From: SIG452 sp045631485
GTDB lineage: Bacteria > Bacillota > Clostridia > UMGS1840
Direction of reading: 5' to 3'
Length of the DNA stretch: 57,026 bases
Assembly (NCBI GenBank): GCA_045631485.1
Contig: JAZQUU010000040.1
Location: 1 to 57,026, forward strand
Program-made: the position numbers and the translations under genes
In this document: in pieces, positions 44,882-53,355 of the stretch
Position numbering within the stretch: the first letter of the stretch is position 1
Layout of the letters: each line of letters begins with the position of its first letter
The notes under the pieces: generated by a model
The model's database searches: none
Seen by the model: the letters and a program-made list of their open reading frames with translations, nothing else
Told to the model about the DNA's origin: nothing

Positions 44882-44896
44882 TAAAGGAACAAAACA

Positions 44897-45295
44897 ATGA
44901 AAAGAAGAGAATTAAGAGAACATGCCTTCAAACTGATTTTCTCCGGTCACGGCGGAGTGCTTAGTGAAGAAGGAATTGCATTTTATCTTACCGATAACGA
45001 AATCAAAGGGAAAGACGCCAAAGAGTTAACCGACAAGGTGAATCTGGTGTTTAACAACCTGGAAAAAGTGGATGAAGTGATTGCAGCCAACGTAAAAGGC
45101 TATGCATTCGATCGAATTTCCAAAGTTTCTTTGGCGGTGCTTCGTCTGGGCGTTGCAGAAATGCTCTTTGATGATACGGTGCCCGACGGGGTTGCCGTGT
45201 CGGAAGCAATGGCGATTGCAGAAACCTTTGAAGATGAAAAATCAAAAACCTTTGTCAACGGCGTGTTAGGTGCCGTGTCCAGAGGGAAAGAATAA
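44897..45295 (+). CDS. nusB: Transcription antitermination factor NusB
   Basis: This 132-residue all-helical protein joins the antitermination complex with NusE (S10) at rRNA leaders. It opens with KRRELREHAFKLIF and has the C-terminal family block DGVAVSEAMAIAETFEDEKS followed by FVNGVLGAV. AAAGGA precedes the ATG. Its stop lies 10 bases before the xseA start. Confidence 0.94.
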   Translation: MKRRELREHAFKLIFSGHGGVLSEEGIAFYLTDNEIKGKDAKELTDKVNLVFNNLEKVDEVIAANVKGYAFDRISKVSLAVLRLGVAEMLFDDTVPDGVAVSEAMAIAETFEDEKSKTFVNGVLGAVSRGKE

Positions 45296-45305
45296 GGACT
45301 TTATT

Positions 45306-46517
45306 ATGGATGTTCTTACCATTACAGAACTGAATTTATACATTAAGGGCTTGATTGAGCGGGATAGCGTGTTGCAGAAAATCACCGTAAAAGGAGAAAT
45401 CTCCAACTTCAAGCATCATTCTTCGGGGCATTTGTATCTGTCTTTAAAGGATGACGGCGGAGTCATCCGTGCGGTGATGTTTCGTTTTGCCGCCGGGAAG
45501 CTTCGTTTCCGTCCCGAAAACGGAATGCAGGTAGTGGTATCCGGCAAAGTTTCCGTGTATGAACGGGACGGTCAGTATCAGATGTATATTGACGAAATGA
45601 TGCCTGATGGAGTGGGTGCTTTGTATGTTGCTTACGAGCAGTTGAAAGCGCAGTTGGAAGAAGAAGGCCTATTTTCTCCGCAGTACAAAAAGCCTATCCC
45701 GAAATATCCCGAAACCATCGGGATTGTCACCTCTCCCACAGGAGCAGCCATCCGTGATATTTTAAATATCTTAAAACGGCGTTTCCCCTATACGAAAGTG
45801 TATTTGTATCCTGCTCTGGTGCAAGGGGAAGGTGCAAAGGAATCCATTGTCCGCGGTCTTAAATTTTTCGACGGAAAAGTGGATACCGTTATCACGGGAC
45901 GCGGCGGCGGTTCCATTGAGGATTTATGGGCGTTTAACGAAGAGGCGGTTGCCCGCCAGATTTTCGCCATGAAAACACCCGTTATTTCCGCAGTGGGGCA
46001 CGAAACCGATTTCACCATTGCCGATTTTGTTGCCGACAGGCGTGTTCCCACTCCTTCGGCGGCGGCAGAAATTTCGGTTCCTTCGGGAGCAGAGCTTCAA
46101 AAGTTTTTAAAAATTGTGGACGGGCGTTTGTATGCCGCTTTACTGAATCAACTGGAACGCTCCCGAAAAAATCTGCAGGTGTTACGGGAAAAAGAGGTGC
46201 TGCGAAATCCTCTTGCCGTGTATAACATCAAACGAATGCAGATTGATGCATTTTCCACCCGGTTGGAAAATTGTTATACCAAGAAGATTCACGGGGCGAG
46301 AGAAGCGTTTGTCAAGCACGTTGCCAAACTGGATGCCTTAAGCCCGTTAAAGATTTTAAAGCGGGGCTACTCCGTGGCAGAAGACGAGCAGGGTAATCCC
46401 GTATCGTCAGTTTCGGCTTTTGATGTGGGCAGCCGTGTGTATGTGACCATGTCGGACGGTAAGCTTGGTTGCGATATTACCGAAATTACAAAAAAAGAAA
46501 AATCCAATGAGGTTTAA
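45306..46517 (+). CDS. xseA: Exodeoxyribonuclease VII large subunit
   Basis: The product is the catalytic subunit of exonuclease VII, which degrades single-stranded DNA. The 403-residue protein has an N-terminal OB fold (about 1-105; VKGEISNFKHHSSGHLYLSL), the catalytic domain (ITGRGGGSIEDLWAFNEE and SAVGHETDFTIADFVADRR) and a C-terminal coiled-coil region ending KRGYSVAEDE. Start at 45306 (MDVLTITEL) with AAGGA upstream; the frame extends back into nusB. Confidence 0.95.
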   Translation: MDVLTITELNLYIKGLIERDSVLQKITVKGEISNFKHHSSGHLYLSLKDDGGVIRAVMFRFAAGKLRFRPENGMQVVVSGKVSVYERDGQYQMYIDEMMPDGVGALYVAYEQLKAQLEEEGLFSPQYKKPIPKYPETIGIVTSPTGAAIRDILNILKRRFPYTKVYLYPALVQGEGAKESIVRGLKFFDGKVDTVITGRGGGSIEDLWAFNEEAVARQIFAMKTPVISAVGHETDFTIADFVADRRVPTPSAAAEISVPSGAELQKFLKIVDGRLYAALLNQLERSRKNLQVLREKEVLRNPLAVYNIKRMQIDAFSTRLENCYTKKIHGAREAFVKHVAKLDALSPLKILKRGYSVAEDEQGNPVSSVSAFDVGSRVYVTMSDGKLGCDITEITKKEKSNEV

Positions 46518-46522
46518 ACAAT

Positions 46523-46762
46523 ATGGAAGAAAAGAAACTCACCTTCGAAGAAGGTATGAAACGGTTGGAAGAAATCGTGGTAGGCCTGGAAAGAGGTTCC
46601 GTGAGCCTGGAAGATGCCATGGAGCTTTTTACCGAAGGCACCAAACTTTCCAAAGACCTGCAGATGATTTTAGACTGTGCAGAATCCAAAATCAAGATGA
46701 TTACCGAGCAGAACGGGCAGGTAACTGCCGTTGATTTTGAAACCAAAGAAACGGCGGAATAA
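46523..46762 (+). CDS. xseB: Exodeoxyribonuclease VII small subunit
   Basis: This 79-residue helical protein binds along the XseA coiled coil. It has the family pattern LTFEEGMKRLEEIV followed by GSVSLEDAMELFTEGTKL. It starts five bases after xseA and ends three bases before ispA. Confidence 0.94.
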   Translation: MEEKKLTFEEGMKRLEEIVVGLERGSVSLEDAMELFTEGTKLSKDLQMILDCAESKIKMITEQNGQVTAVDFETKETAE

Positions 46763-46765
46763 TTT

Positions 46766-47653
46766 ATGAAAACAAAAATTCAGAAAATTGCCGGTTTGGT
46801 GGAAGAGTTCTTAAAGCAGGAGCTTTCGGATGCATCCTGTCAGGAAAATCTTCGCACGATTATGGAATATGCGGTCACCAACGGCGGAAAACGGTTGCGT
46901 CCCGTTTTATTACTTGCAACTTACGAATTGTTTGATAACGATGTAAAAAAAGCATTGCCTTATGCGGCTTCGTTGGAAATGATTCATTCCTATTCTCTGG
47001 TGCACGATGATTTGCCCAGTATGGATAATGATGATTTAAGACGGGGAAAACCCACCTGCCACAAACAGTTTTCCGAATTCGGAGCAATTCTGGCAGGAGA
47101 TGCACTTTTGAACTTAAGCTTTGAAACTATGCTTCGTTATGCAGGGAATTTTTCTCCCGAAACGGCGTTGCGGGCAATGGCATATATTGCCAAAGCCTCC
47201 GGAGCAAAGGGAATGTGTGCAGGGCAGATGTCTGATATGGAGCAGTCGGTTCACGATTTTGAATCACTGATGGAAATGTATCGTGGCAAAACGGGTGCAC
47301 TGTTAAAAGCTTCGGTGGTTGCAGGCGGTATCTTAGGTGGTGCCGACGAAAAAATCATTACGCTTTTGGAACAATATGCAGATTTTATCGGTCTCATATT
47401 CCAGTTAAAAGACGATGTGCTGGATGTGGAATCAGACGAAATCACCTTGGGAAAACCTGTCTTCAGTGACCAAAGAAATGAGAAAATCACATTTGTTTCC
47501 GAGTACGGTTTGGAGCGTTGCCGTCAGTTGATGGCAGAATACGAAGAAAAAGCCTTATCCTGCCTATCGCAGGTGGAGGATTTTATCAATCGTAAGGACG
47601 CTTGTGAATTTTTAAAACAGCTTACCGTTTATATGGCGGCCAGAACGAACTAA
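46766..47653 (+). CDS. ispA: Polyprenyl (farnesyl/geranyl) diphosphate synthase
   Basis: The product condenses IPP and DMAPP to C15 or C20 prenyl diphosphate. The 295-residue all-helical enzyme has the first Asp-rich motif with the insert DDLPSMDNDDLRRG and the second motif FQLKDDVLDV. The length and insert match bacterial FPP synthase of the xse-ispA-dxs type. The first four codons follow xseB directly, suggesting coupling. It belongs with dxs downstream in isoprenoid synthesis. Confidence 0.95.
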   Translation: MKTKIQKIAGLVEEFLKQELSDASCQENLRTIMEYAVTNGGKRLRPVLLLATYELFDNDVKKALPYAASLEMIHSYSLVHDDLPSMDNDDLRRGKPTCHKQFSEFGAILAGDALLNLSFETMLRYAGNFSPETALRAMAYIAKASGAKGMCAGQMSDMEQSVHDFESLMEMYRGKTGALLKASVVAGGILGGADEKIITLLEQYADFIGLIFQLKDDVLDVESDEITLGKPVFSDQRNEKITFVSEYGLERCRQLMAEYEEKALSCLSQVEDFINRKDACEFLKQLTVYMAARTN

Positions 47654-47674
47654 TCACACGAGGAGAGATCCGTT

Positions 47675-48121
47675 ATGAATCATATTGGAAATATCTTTTC
47701 CAATCCTATCTTAATCGCGTCTTTAGTATCCTGCCTTGCGGCACAACTTCTGAAAATACCATTTCATCGGTTGATTCATAAAGAATGGAATGCGACCCGA
47801 TGCATCGGCTCCGGCGGAATGCCAAGTTCTCATTCCTCTTCGGTTTGTACCTTAGCAACCTGCATCGGTATGACGGAAGGTTTTTCGTCTCCTATGTTTG
47901 CCATTGTTGTGGTGTTTTCCTTAATCGTGATGTATGATGCATCCGGCGTGAGAAAAGCCGCAGGGGAACAAGCTAAGATTTTAAACCGAATCATTAAAAA
48001 ATTCGAAAAACAGGAATTTCAGATCGATAACGAATTAAAAGAGTTGATTGGTCACACCAAGCCCGAAGTGTGGGCAGGCGCAGCGTTGGGTGTGGTCATC
48101 GGCATTTTATTTTGTTTGTAA
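47675..48121 (+). CDS. Divergent PAP2-family (DUF212/YuiD-like) membrane protein
   Basis: This 148-residue protein has several hydrophobic segments and the family blocks SGGMPSSHSSSVCTL (about 45-60) and VMYDASGVRKAAGEQAKILN (about 86-105). The SSH and DxxGVR-x-AG pattern marks the divergent PAP2 phosphatase family. Acting on a polyprenyl diphosphate is an inference from its place between ispA and dxs. GGAGAGA precedes the ATG. OLE RNA begins within about 40 bases of its stop. Confidence 0.9.
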   Translation: MNHIGNIFSNPILIASLVSCLAAQLLKIPFHRLIHKEWNATRCIGSGGMPSSHSSSVCTLATCIGMTEGFSSPMFAIVVVFSLIVMYDASGVRKAAGEQAKILNRIIKKFEKQEFQIDNELKELIGHTKPEVWAGAALGVVIGILFCL

Positions 48122-48149
48122 ATTGTTTATATTGTGGCGCTGTATTCTA

Positions 48150-48740
48150 GTCAACTATGCACTATTGAGGGCGGGCCTAAAAATCCGTTAAAGAGCATAT
48201 CGATGAAGTTCCTTGTGTTTGCTTCGGACGCCCAGTCCGGGGTGGATGCTGGGAGTTAAGGTTATGGGGCAGCTGCTAATGGCATAGTGGCAGAAACCCT
48301 ATTTCCGTGGAGACCTGTTCTCGTGGTCTGCAATAGATGCAACGGTTTCGTTGCAGGTTGCCCGCTACGGCTCAGGATTAAACCTGCAATTGCGGTGCGA
48401 TATCTTGGTAAAGTGCTGTGTGCAGAGTAGCTTGCCTTGAAGCGAACAGCAGGGGAGATTTGGATCAGACTTTTTCAAAACGGCCATTTTGAAAGGGTTA
48501 TTGCCAATTGAAACTCTGTTTGCCAAAAAGGATTAGATAATGCAAATGTTGTATGGGAAAACCACTAGACAGAATAGAATCGGAGGATTGCAGTGCGGAC
48601 TCAGTGGCGATCGAGTGCAGTAACACGGCGACGTTACTGAAAGTGCTTTCAAGAGAAATCGCTCCATTGGCGACAAGGAGTAGCACTTTGGGAAATCCAA
48701 CTCGACCTAAGCCGCAGAATTTACTCCGGTTCTGCCACAT
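48150..48740 (+). ncRNA. ole: OLE RNA (ornate large extremophilic RNA)
   Basis: This is a large structured non-coding RNA of about 590 bases. It opens with GAGGGCGGGCCTAAAAATCC (48167-48186) and holds a second block with GGGGTGGATGCTGGGAG near 48239-48255, as I recall from the OLE consensus. Pairings seen in the 3' domain are CAGTAAC/GTTACTG (48618-48624 with 48633-48639), AAAGTGCT/AGCACTTT (48640-48647 with 48682-48689), CGAGT/ACTCG (48612-48616 with 48700-48704), CTCC/GGAG, and a terminal GCAGAA/TTCTGC hairpin (48714-48735). It lies between ispA-DUF212 and oapA-dxs, the established OLE position. OLE forms a membrane-bound complex with OapA. Exact ends are estimated. Confidence 0.92.
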
Positions 48741-48813
48741 AATAAATTGTAAAATAGACCCGTCCATCTGTTTTTTGTGGGTAAATTTTCAGCTATAATG
48801 TGCAAAAATACTC

Positions 48814-48845
48814 GTGAATACACAAAGTATTCACTGCGTTTTTTC
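48814..48845 (+). terminator. Terminator-like hairpin downstream of OLE RNA
   Basis: GTGAATAC (48814-48821) and GTATTCAC (48827-48834) form an 8-bp perfect stem with a five-base loop, followed by TGCG and a T-run. It would end or reduce transcription between OLE and oapA. Confidence 0.85.
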
Positions 48846-48883
48846 CCCATTCTATCAAGAAAATTTACTCCACAATCATCAAA

Positions 48884-49164
48884 TGTCCGAATCTATTTTA
48901 CAATTTTGAAAAAATCTGAATTGGAGAAACGGAAATGTCCAACTCCATTTTAGTATTCTGAGACTTCTTTTGATAAGAGGTGTGAATGACCGAATCTATT
49001 TTACAATTTTGAAAATATCTAAACTGGAGAAACGGGAATGTCCAACTCCATTTTAGTATTTCAGATTTCTTTTTAGCAGAGCAACAGCAATTTGTAGGGT
49101 TCGGCGATTTTCGACGAACCGTGATAGAAAACAAAAAGAATCCAAATACCATTTTGTAATTTTT
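48884..49164 (+). repeat. Period-52 motif array between OLE RNA and oapA
   Basis: Four copies of a motif of about 26 bases (TGTCC-A-TC-ATTTTA--ATT-TGA) start at 48884, 48936, 48987 and 49039, 51-52 bases apart, alternating in two forms. A degenerate fifth copy is at about 49139. Seen at larger scale this is a 71-base direct repeat, 48887-48957 and 48990-49060, offset by 103 with four mismatches. The first-form copies contain TCTATTTTACAATTT, the exact complement of 48744-48758 just after OLE. I see no credible gene here. Confidence 0.85.
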
Positions 49165-49193
49165 AAATATTTCACAGAGGATTGCCGAACAAT

Positions 49194-49811
49194 ATGGAAT
49201 CAAATAAAAAAGACGATATCCAAAAAACGAAGAAAAAACCGATGAACTGGGCGGTAAAAGCCACAATCATCACATTTATTCTTTCTTTTTTCTTAGGTGT
49301 TTTTGCGGATGTTTTGTCCAAAAATTTAAATTTTGTTCCCGCGCTTTTGGTGCTTGTTTTCATCATTATGGTGGGAATTATTGCCGATATGGCAGGGATT
49401 GCCATTGCAACGGCAGATGAAAAAACATTAAACGCTATGGCTGCCCGCAAGATGAAAGGCGCAAAAGAGGCTCTTTCCTTATTAAAAAACGCAGAAAAAG
49501 CCACCAGCATTTTTAATGATGTTATCGGGGATATTGCAGGCATTATCAGCGGTGCCACCGGTGCTACTATCGGTGTGTATGTGATTGGAATGCTTGGTGA
49601 TATTCTCGCTTCGGGGAATGCGCAAATCGGTAAGTTAATTACGCTTAGTATGTTATCTGCCGTGATTGCATCTTTAACGGTAGGAGGAAAAGCCGCCGGA
49701 AAGAAATATGCGATTAAAAATGCCGAAAAAATTGTGTATCTGGTGGGAAAAATTTCTCACACCGTGAGACGCCTAACCAATGTGAAAAATTGGTTCCGTA
49801 AGGAACGTTAA
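49194..49811 (+). CDS. oapA: OLE-associated membrane protein OapA
   Basis: This 205-residue integral membrane protein has about four hydrophobic helices (near residues 22-40, 48-72, 108-137 and 146-162) and basic ends (KKDDIQKTKKKP at the start, NVKNWFRKER at the end). Two similar segments, IADMAGIAIATADE and IGDIAGIISGATGA, suggest an internal repeat. The assignment rests mainly on position, directly between OLE RNA and dxs, plus size and topology. OapA binds OLE RNA and ties it to the membrane. The literature describes an R-x3-D motif; I do not find one here and cannot align it. ATG 49194 is likely; AGAGGA lies 12 bases upstream, and the nearer in-frame TTG 49182 is too close. Confidence 0.82.
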   Translation: MESNKKDDIQKTKKKPMNWAVKATIITFILSFFLGVFADVLSKNLNFVPALLVLVFIIMVGIIADMAGIAIATADEKTLNAMAARKMKGAKEALSLLKNAEKATSIFNDVIGDIAGIISGATGATIGVYVIGMLGDILASGNAQIGKLITLSMLSAVIASLTVGGKAAGKKYAIKNAEKIVYLVGKISHTVRRLTNVKNWFRKER

Positions 49812-49844
49812 TCCATAAAAATTTGAGAATACGAGGAAACGAAC

Positions 49845-51701
49845 GTGACACATCAGGACTTATTTGAAAAACTGAATCGTTATCAGAACATCAAAGAAAT
49901 GCCGATTTCCGAGTTGGAAACTCTTTGCGACGAAATCCGCAGTTTTTTGATTGATTCGGTTGCCGAAACGGGCGGTCATCTGGCATCCAATTTAGGTGCC
50001 GTGGAGCTCACTGTTGCGTTGCACAGAGTCTTTTCGTTTCCCAAAGATAAACTGATATTCGATGTGGGGCATCAGAGCTATGTCCATAAAATGTTAACAG
50101 GCCGCGCAGAAGCATTTTCGAATCTGCGGAAACTAGGCGGAATCTCAGGGTTCCCGAAGGTGAACGAAAGCGAATTTGATACCTTTCATTCCGGACACAG
50201 TTCCAATTCCATTTCGGTGGCACTTGGGTTAAAACGAGGTCTGGAGCAGCAGGGAGATAATTCTCACGTGATTGCCATGATTGGTGATGGTGCCTTAACG
50301 GGCGGTATGGCAATTGAGGCGATGAATGATGCCGGCAGAGAGAAAAACAACATCATTGTGGTGCTAAACGACAATGAAATGAGCATTTCGGAGAATGTGG
50401 GAAGTATTGCCCGTCATCTTGCCAAAATGCGGACAAGTCCCATTTATCTGCGCACCAAGGGTGGCGTCTCCACCTTCTTTTCCAGAATCCCCGGAATCGG
50501 GAAGGGAATATACAAATTTATCTCCGCCTTTAAAGCGGCATTCCGCAATATGATTATCGGAGATAATATTTTTGAAGAATTAGGCTTTTATTATGCAGGT
50601 CCTTTTGACGGACATAACTTAAAAGGCCTTTGCAAAGTGTTTGAGAATTTAAAAGATATTGAAAAACCCATCGTGATTCACGTGATGACCAAAAAAGGGA
50701 AGGGATATCTTCCTGCAGAGGAGCGTCCCGATTTATTCCACGGTGTAAAAGGGTTTGATGTGGCAACCGGGAAAGTTGCTTCGTCCGGAGAAAACTTTTC
50801 TTCTGCTTTCGGAGATGCAATCACCAAATTGGCAGAAGACAATAAAAAGATTGTTGCCATTACGGCAGCAATGCCTGATGGCACGGGGCTTAGCGGTTTT
50901 GCAAAAAAATATCCCGAGCGTTATTACGATGTTGCCATCGCAGAGGCTCACGGTGCAGGCTTGTCGGTAGGTCTTGCCATTTCGGGAATGGTGCCGGTGT
51001 TTGCGGTGTATTCCTCGTTCTTGCAGCGTGCTTATGACCAGCTTATCACCGATGTTTGCGGTATGAATCTGCATTGTGTATTTGCGGTAGATCGTTCCGG
51101 TATTGTGGGAGAAGACGGAGAAACCCATCAGGGTGTTTTTGATATTTCCTATCTTGCTGCAATGCCCAATATGACTATATTTTCTCCTGCCACCTACAAG
51201 GATTTGCAGTGGATGCTAAAAGAAGCGTGTGAAGAATATGATTCTCCTTGCGCCATCCGTTATCCCAGAGGAAGCGAATCTTTGGAGGTTTGCGAATTGG
51301 AGCAACCTTACGAAAAAGGGAAAGCGCAAGTTTTGGCGGAAGGGAAACATGTTTCCATTTTGTGTGACGGTTCCATGGTGGCAGAGGGATTAAAAGCAAC
51401 CCGTTTGCTTGCCGAATGGGGCGTCTGTGCAGAACTTATCAATTTGCGTTACATTAAGCCATTAGACTGGGAAACCATCGGTAACTCCTTGATGAAAACA
51501 AAACGGGGCGTTGTGATGGAAAATGCTTGCCAAAGCGGTGGTATATACTCGATGCTCACCGGTGCAACCACCGTGCCGCTATTGTCGGTATCGGTTCCCG
51601 ATTGTTATGTTCCTCACGGCAAAGTGGATGAATTGTTCAAAATGTTTCAGATGGACGGCGAGAGCGTCGCAAAACGAATTATGGAGGAATTTTTCCGTTG
51701 A
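49845..51701 (+). CDS. dxs: 1-deoxy-D-xylulose-5-phosphate synthase
   Basis: The product joins pyruvate and glyceraldehyde-3-P with thiamine diphosphate, the first step of the MEP pathway. The 618-residue protein has HLASNLGAVELTVALHRVF near the N terminus, the ThDP motif GDGALTGGMAIEAMND (about 145-160), the transketolase-like AEAHGAGLSVGLA and the ITDVCGMNLHCVFAVDRSG block. The GTG start at 49845 follows GAGGAAA. It overlaps the next start by four bases. With ispA and ispH, three isoprenoid genes lie in this window. Confidence 0.96.
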   Translation: MTHQDLFEKLNRYQNIKEMPISELETLCDEIRSFLIDSVAETGGHLASNLGAVELTVALHRVFSFPKDKLIFDVGHQSYVHKMLTGRAEAFSNLRKLGGISGFPKVNESEFDTFHSGHSSNSISVALGLKRGLEQQGDNSHVIAMIGDGALTGGMAIEAMNDAGREKNNIIVVLNDNEMSISENVGSIARHLAKMRTSPIYLRTKGGVSTFFSRIPGIGKGIYKFISAFKAAFRNMIIGDNIFEELGFYYAGPFDGHNLKGLCKVFENLKDIEKPIVIHVMTKKGKGYLPAEERPDLFHGVKGFDVATGKVASSGENFSSAFGDAITKLAEDNKKIVAITAAMPDGTGLSGFAKKYPERYYDVAIAEAHGAGLSVGLAISGMVPVFAVYSSFLQRAYDQLITDVCGMNLHCVFAVDRSGIVGEDGETHQGVFDISYLAAMPNMTIFSPATYKDLQWMLKEACEEYDSPCAIRYPRGSESLEVCELEQPYEKGKAQVLAEGKHVSILCDGSMVAEGLKATRLLAEWGVCAELINLRYIKPLDWETIGNSLMKTKRGVVMENACQSGGIYSMLTGATTVPLLSVSVPDCYVPHGKVDELFKMFQMDGESVAKRIMEEFFR

Positions 51702-52495
51702 AAATCAGATTAGATGTTGCCTTAACCGAACAGGGACTTGCTCCCTCCCGTGAAAAAGCGAAAGCACTCATTATGGCGGGGCAGGTGTATGTGGATGGGC
51801 AAAAAGCATATAAAGCAGGTGAAATGATAGAGGATACCCAAAAGCTCACCGTAAAAGAGGAGCTTCCCTTTGTGTCCCGCGGCGGATACAAACTGGATAA
51901 GGGGATTAAAGTGTTCGGCATCAACCTGCAAGACAAAATTTGTGTGGATATCGGGGCATCCACAGGCGGTTTTACCGACTGTATGCTGCAAAACGGTGCA
52001 AAGCGTGTGTATGCGGTGGATGTGGGATACGGTCAGTTGGACTGGAAATTAAGAAGCGACGAGCGTGTGGTGGTGCTGGAGCGAACCAACGCCCGCTACC
52101 TGACCGAAAAAGAAATCCCCGAACGACCCGACTTTTTATCTGCCGATGTGGCGTTTATTTCGTTAAATACCGCCCTTTCCACGGCGGTGGATTTACTGAG
52201 TGATACTGCGGAACTGATGGTTTTAATCAAACCTCAGTTTGAAGCAGGCAGAGAATTTGTTGGTAAAAAAGGCGTGGTGAAAGATAAAAAGGTTCATCAC
52301 GATGTGATTGTAAAAGTTTGTGAACAGATGATTGCCAAAGGGTTAACCTTATTGGATTTGGATTTTTCTCCCATTAAGGGTCCCGAAGGCAACATTGAAT
52401 ACTTATTGTATATGACTAAACGGCAGGAAGCGGGAATGGATTATCTTGCCAAGGCAAAAGAAATTTCGGAAGCTTCTCATACCACATTGGATTAA
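51698..52495 (+). CDS. tlyA: TlyA-family rRNA methyltransferase (YqxC)
   Basis: This 265-residue protein has an N-terminal S4 RNA-binding domain (about 1-60; RLDVALTEQGLAPSREKAKA) and an FtsJ-like Rossmann methyltransferase domain (about 75-250; DIGASTGGFTDCMLQNGA, then DVGYGQL and KPQFEAGRE). TlyA of mycobacteria 2'-O-methylates 16S and 23S rRNA; the firmicute homologue YqxC is less studied and was once called haemolysin. It starts at TTG with a four-base overlap of dxs. Confidence 0.92.
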   Translation: MKIRLDVALTEQGLAPSREKAKALIMAGQVYVDGQKAYKAGEMIEDTQKLTVKEELPFVSRGGYKLDKGIKVFGINLQDKICVDIGASTGGFTDCMLQNGAKRVYAVDVGYGQLDWKLRSDERVVVLERTNARYLTEKEIPERPDFLSADVAFISLNTALSTAVDLLSDTAELMVLIKPQFEAGREFVGKKGVVKDKKVHHDVIVKVCEQMIAKGLTLLDLDFSPIKGPEGNIEYLLYMTKRQEAGMDYLAKAKEISEASHTTLD

Positions 52496-52508
52496 ACCGA
52501 GGGATATT

Positions 52509-53339
52509 ATGAACATTGGAATTGTCATCGGAAAAACGAATATAGATGTTTCTGTGATTACACGGCTTGTTTCTTTACTTGAGAAACATAATGCCCGTGT
52601 TTATTTCCCGTGTGAGAGTGGGATGGGTTCGTTTGGAACTATGCTTTCGCAGGAAGAATTTTATCAGACTGCGGAGCTTGTGATTGTGTTGGGTGGTGAC
52701 GGAACCTTGCTTCGAGTTTCCCAATCTGCCTCCCGATATGGAATTCCCGTGTTGGGAATCAATTTTGGTCGGGTTGGACTTCTTGCGGATTTGGAGCAGA
52801 ATGAGTTGGAGTTGGTCAGTCGAATTTTCACAGAAGATTATGTGATTGACGAACGAATGATGTTAACCGCCACCGTAACCGAGAACGGCGAAGAAAAGTA
52901 TCGCTTTGATGCATTAAACGAAATTGCATTATCCCGTGGGAATTTTGCAAAAATGTTGGAAATGGATTTATATATTGATGGTGCAATCTGCACTCCCATT
53001 CGTGCAGACGGTCTGATTGTTTCCACTCCCACAGGCTCCACGGCGTATTCTTTATCGGCAGGCGGTGCGGTGATTGACCCTCTGGCAGAAGCCTTTGCGG
53101 TAACTCCCATTTGCCCGCACACCTTGACCATTCGTCCGATGATTCTTTGCAAAAACAGAACCATCACCATTAAGCAAAAAGTGGGAACTGAGAACATTTC
53201 TTTCCTGTCCTACGACGGAAATGAAGCAGTAACCGTGAGTCCGGGGATGGAGATTAGTGTTCGCTTATCCGATTACACCACCAAGCTGGTTCGGATTGTG
53301 AACAGAAACTTCTATTCCGTGTTAAAAGATAAACTCTAA
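52509..53339 (+). CDS. nadK: NAD kinase
   Basis: The product phosphorylates NAD to NADP. The 276-residue protein has the family GGDGTLLRVS (about 58-67), the substrate loop LNEIALSRG and the second motif SADGLIVSTPTGSTAY-like RADGLIVSTPTGSTAYSLSAGG. Start 52509 (MNIGIVIGKTN) after GAGGGA; the frame is open into tlyA. Between tlyA and argR, as in other Firmicutes. Confidence 0.95.
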   Translation: MNIGIVIGKTNIDVSVITRLVSLLEKHNARVYFPCESGMGSFGTMLSQEEFYQTAELVIVLGGDGTLLRVSQSASRYGIPVLGINFGRVGLLADLEQNELELVSRIFTEDYVIDERMMLTATVTENGEEKYRFDALNEIALSRGNFAKMLEMDLYIDGAICTPIRADGLIVSTPTGSTAYSLSAGGAVIDPLAEAFAVTPICPHTLTIRPMILCKNRTITIKQKVGTENISFLSYDGNEAVTVSPGMEISVRLSDYTTKLVRIVNRNFYSVLKDKL

Positions 53340-53355
53340 GAAAGAGGGGAGAACC

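Noticed and set aside
48498..48798. Short open frames on both strands inside OLE RNA
   Set aside because: They overlap each other, lack ribosome sites and coincide with strongly structured conserved RNA segments.
48884..49164. CRISPR array
   Set aside because: The spacing of about 26-base motifs and 25-base gaps looks CRISPR-like, but the motifs vary, two of the gaps are nearly identical, only four or five copies exist and no cas gene is present.
48898..49558. Minus-strand frames across the repeat array and into oapA
   Set aside because: They run through the repeated non-coding DNA and antisense to the oapA gene with no ribosome site or recognisable protein.
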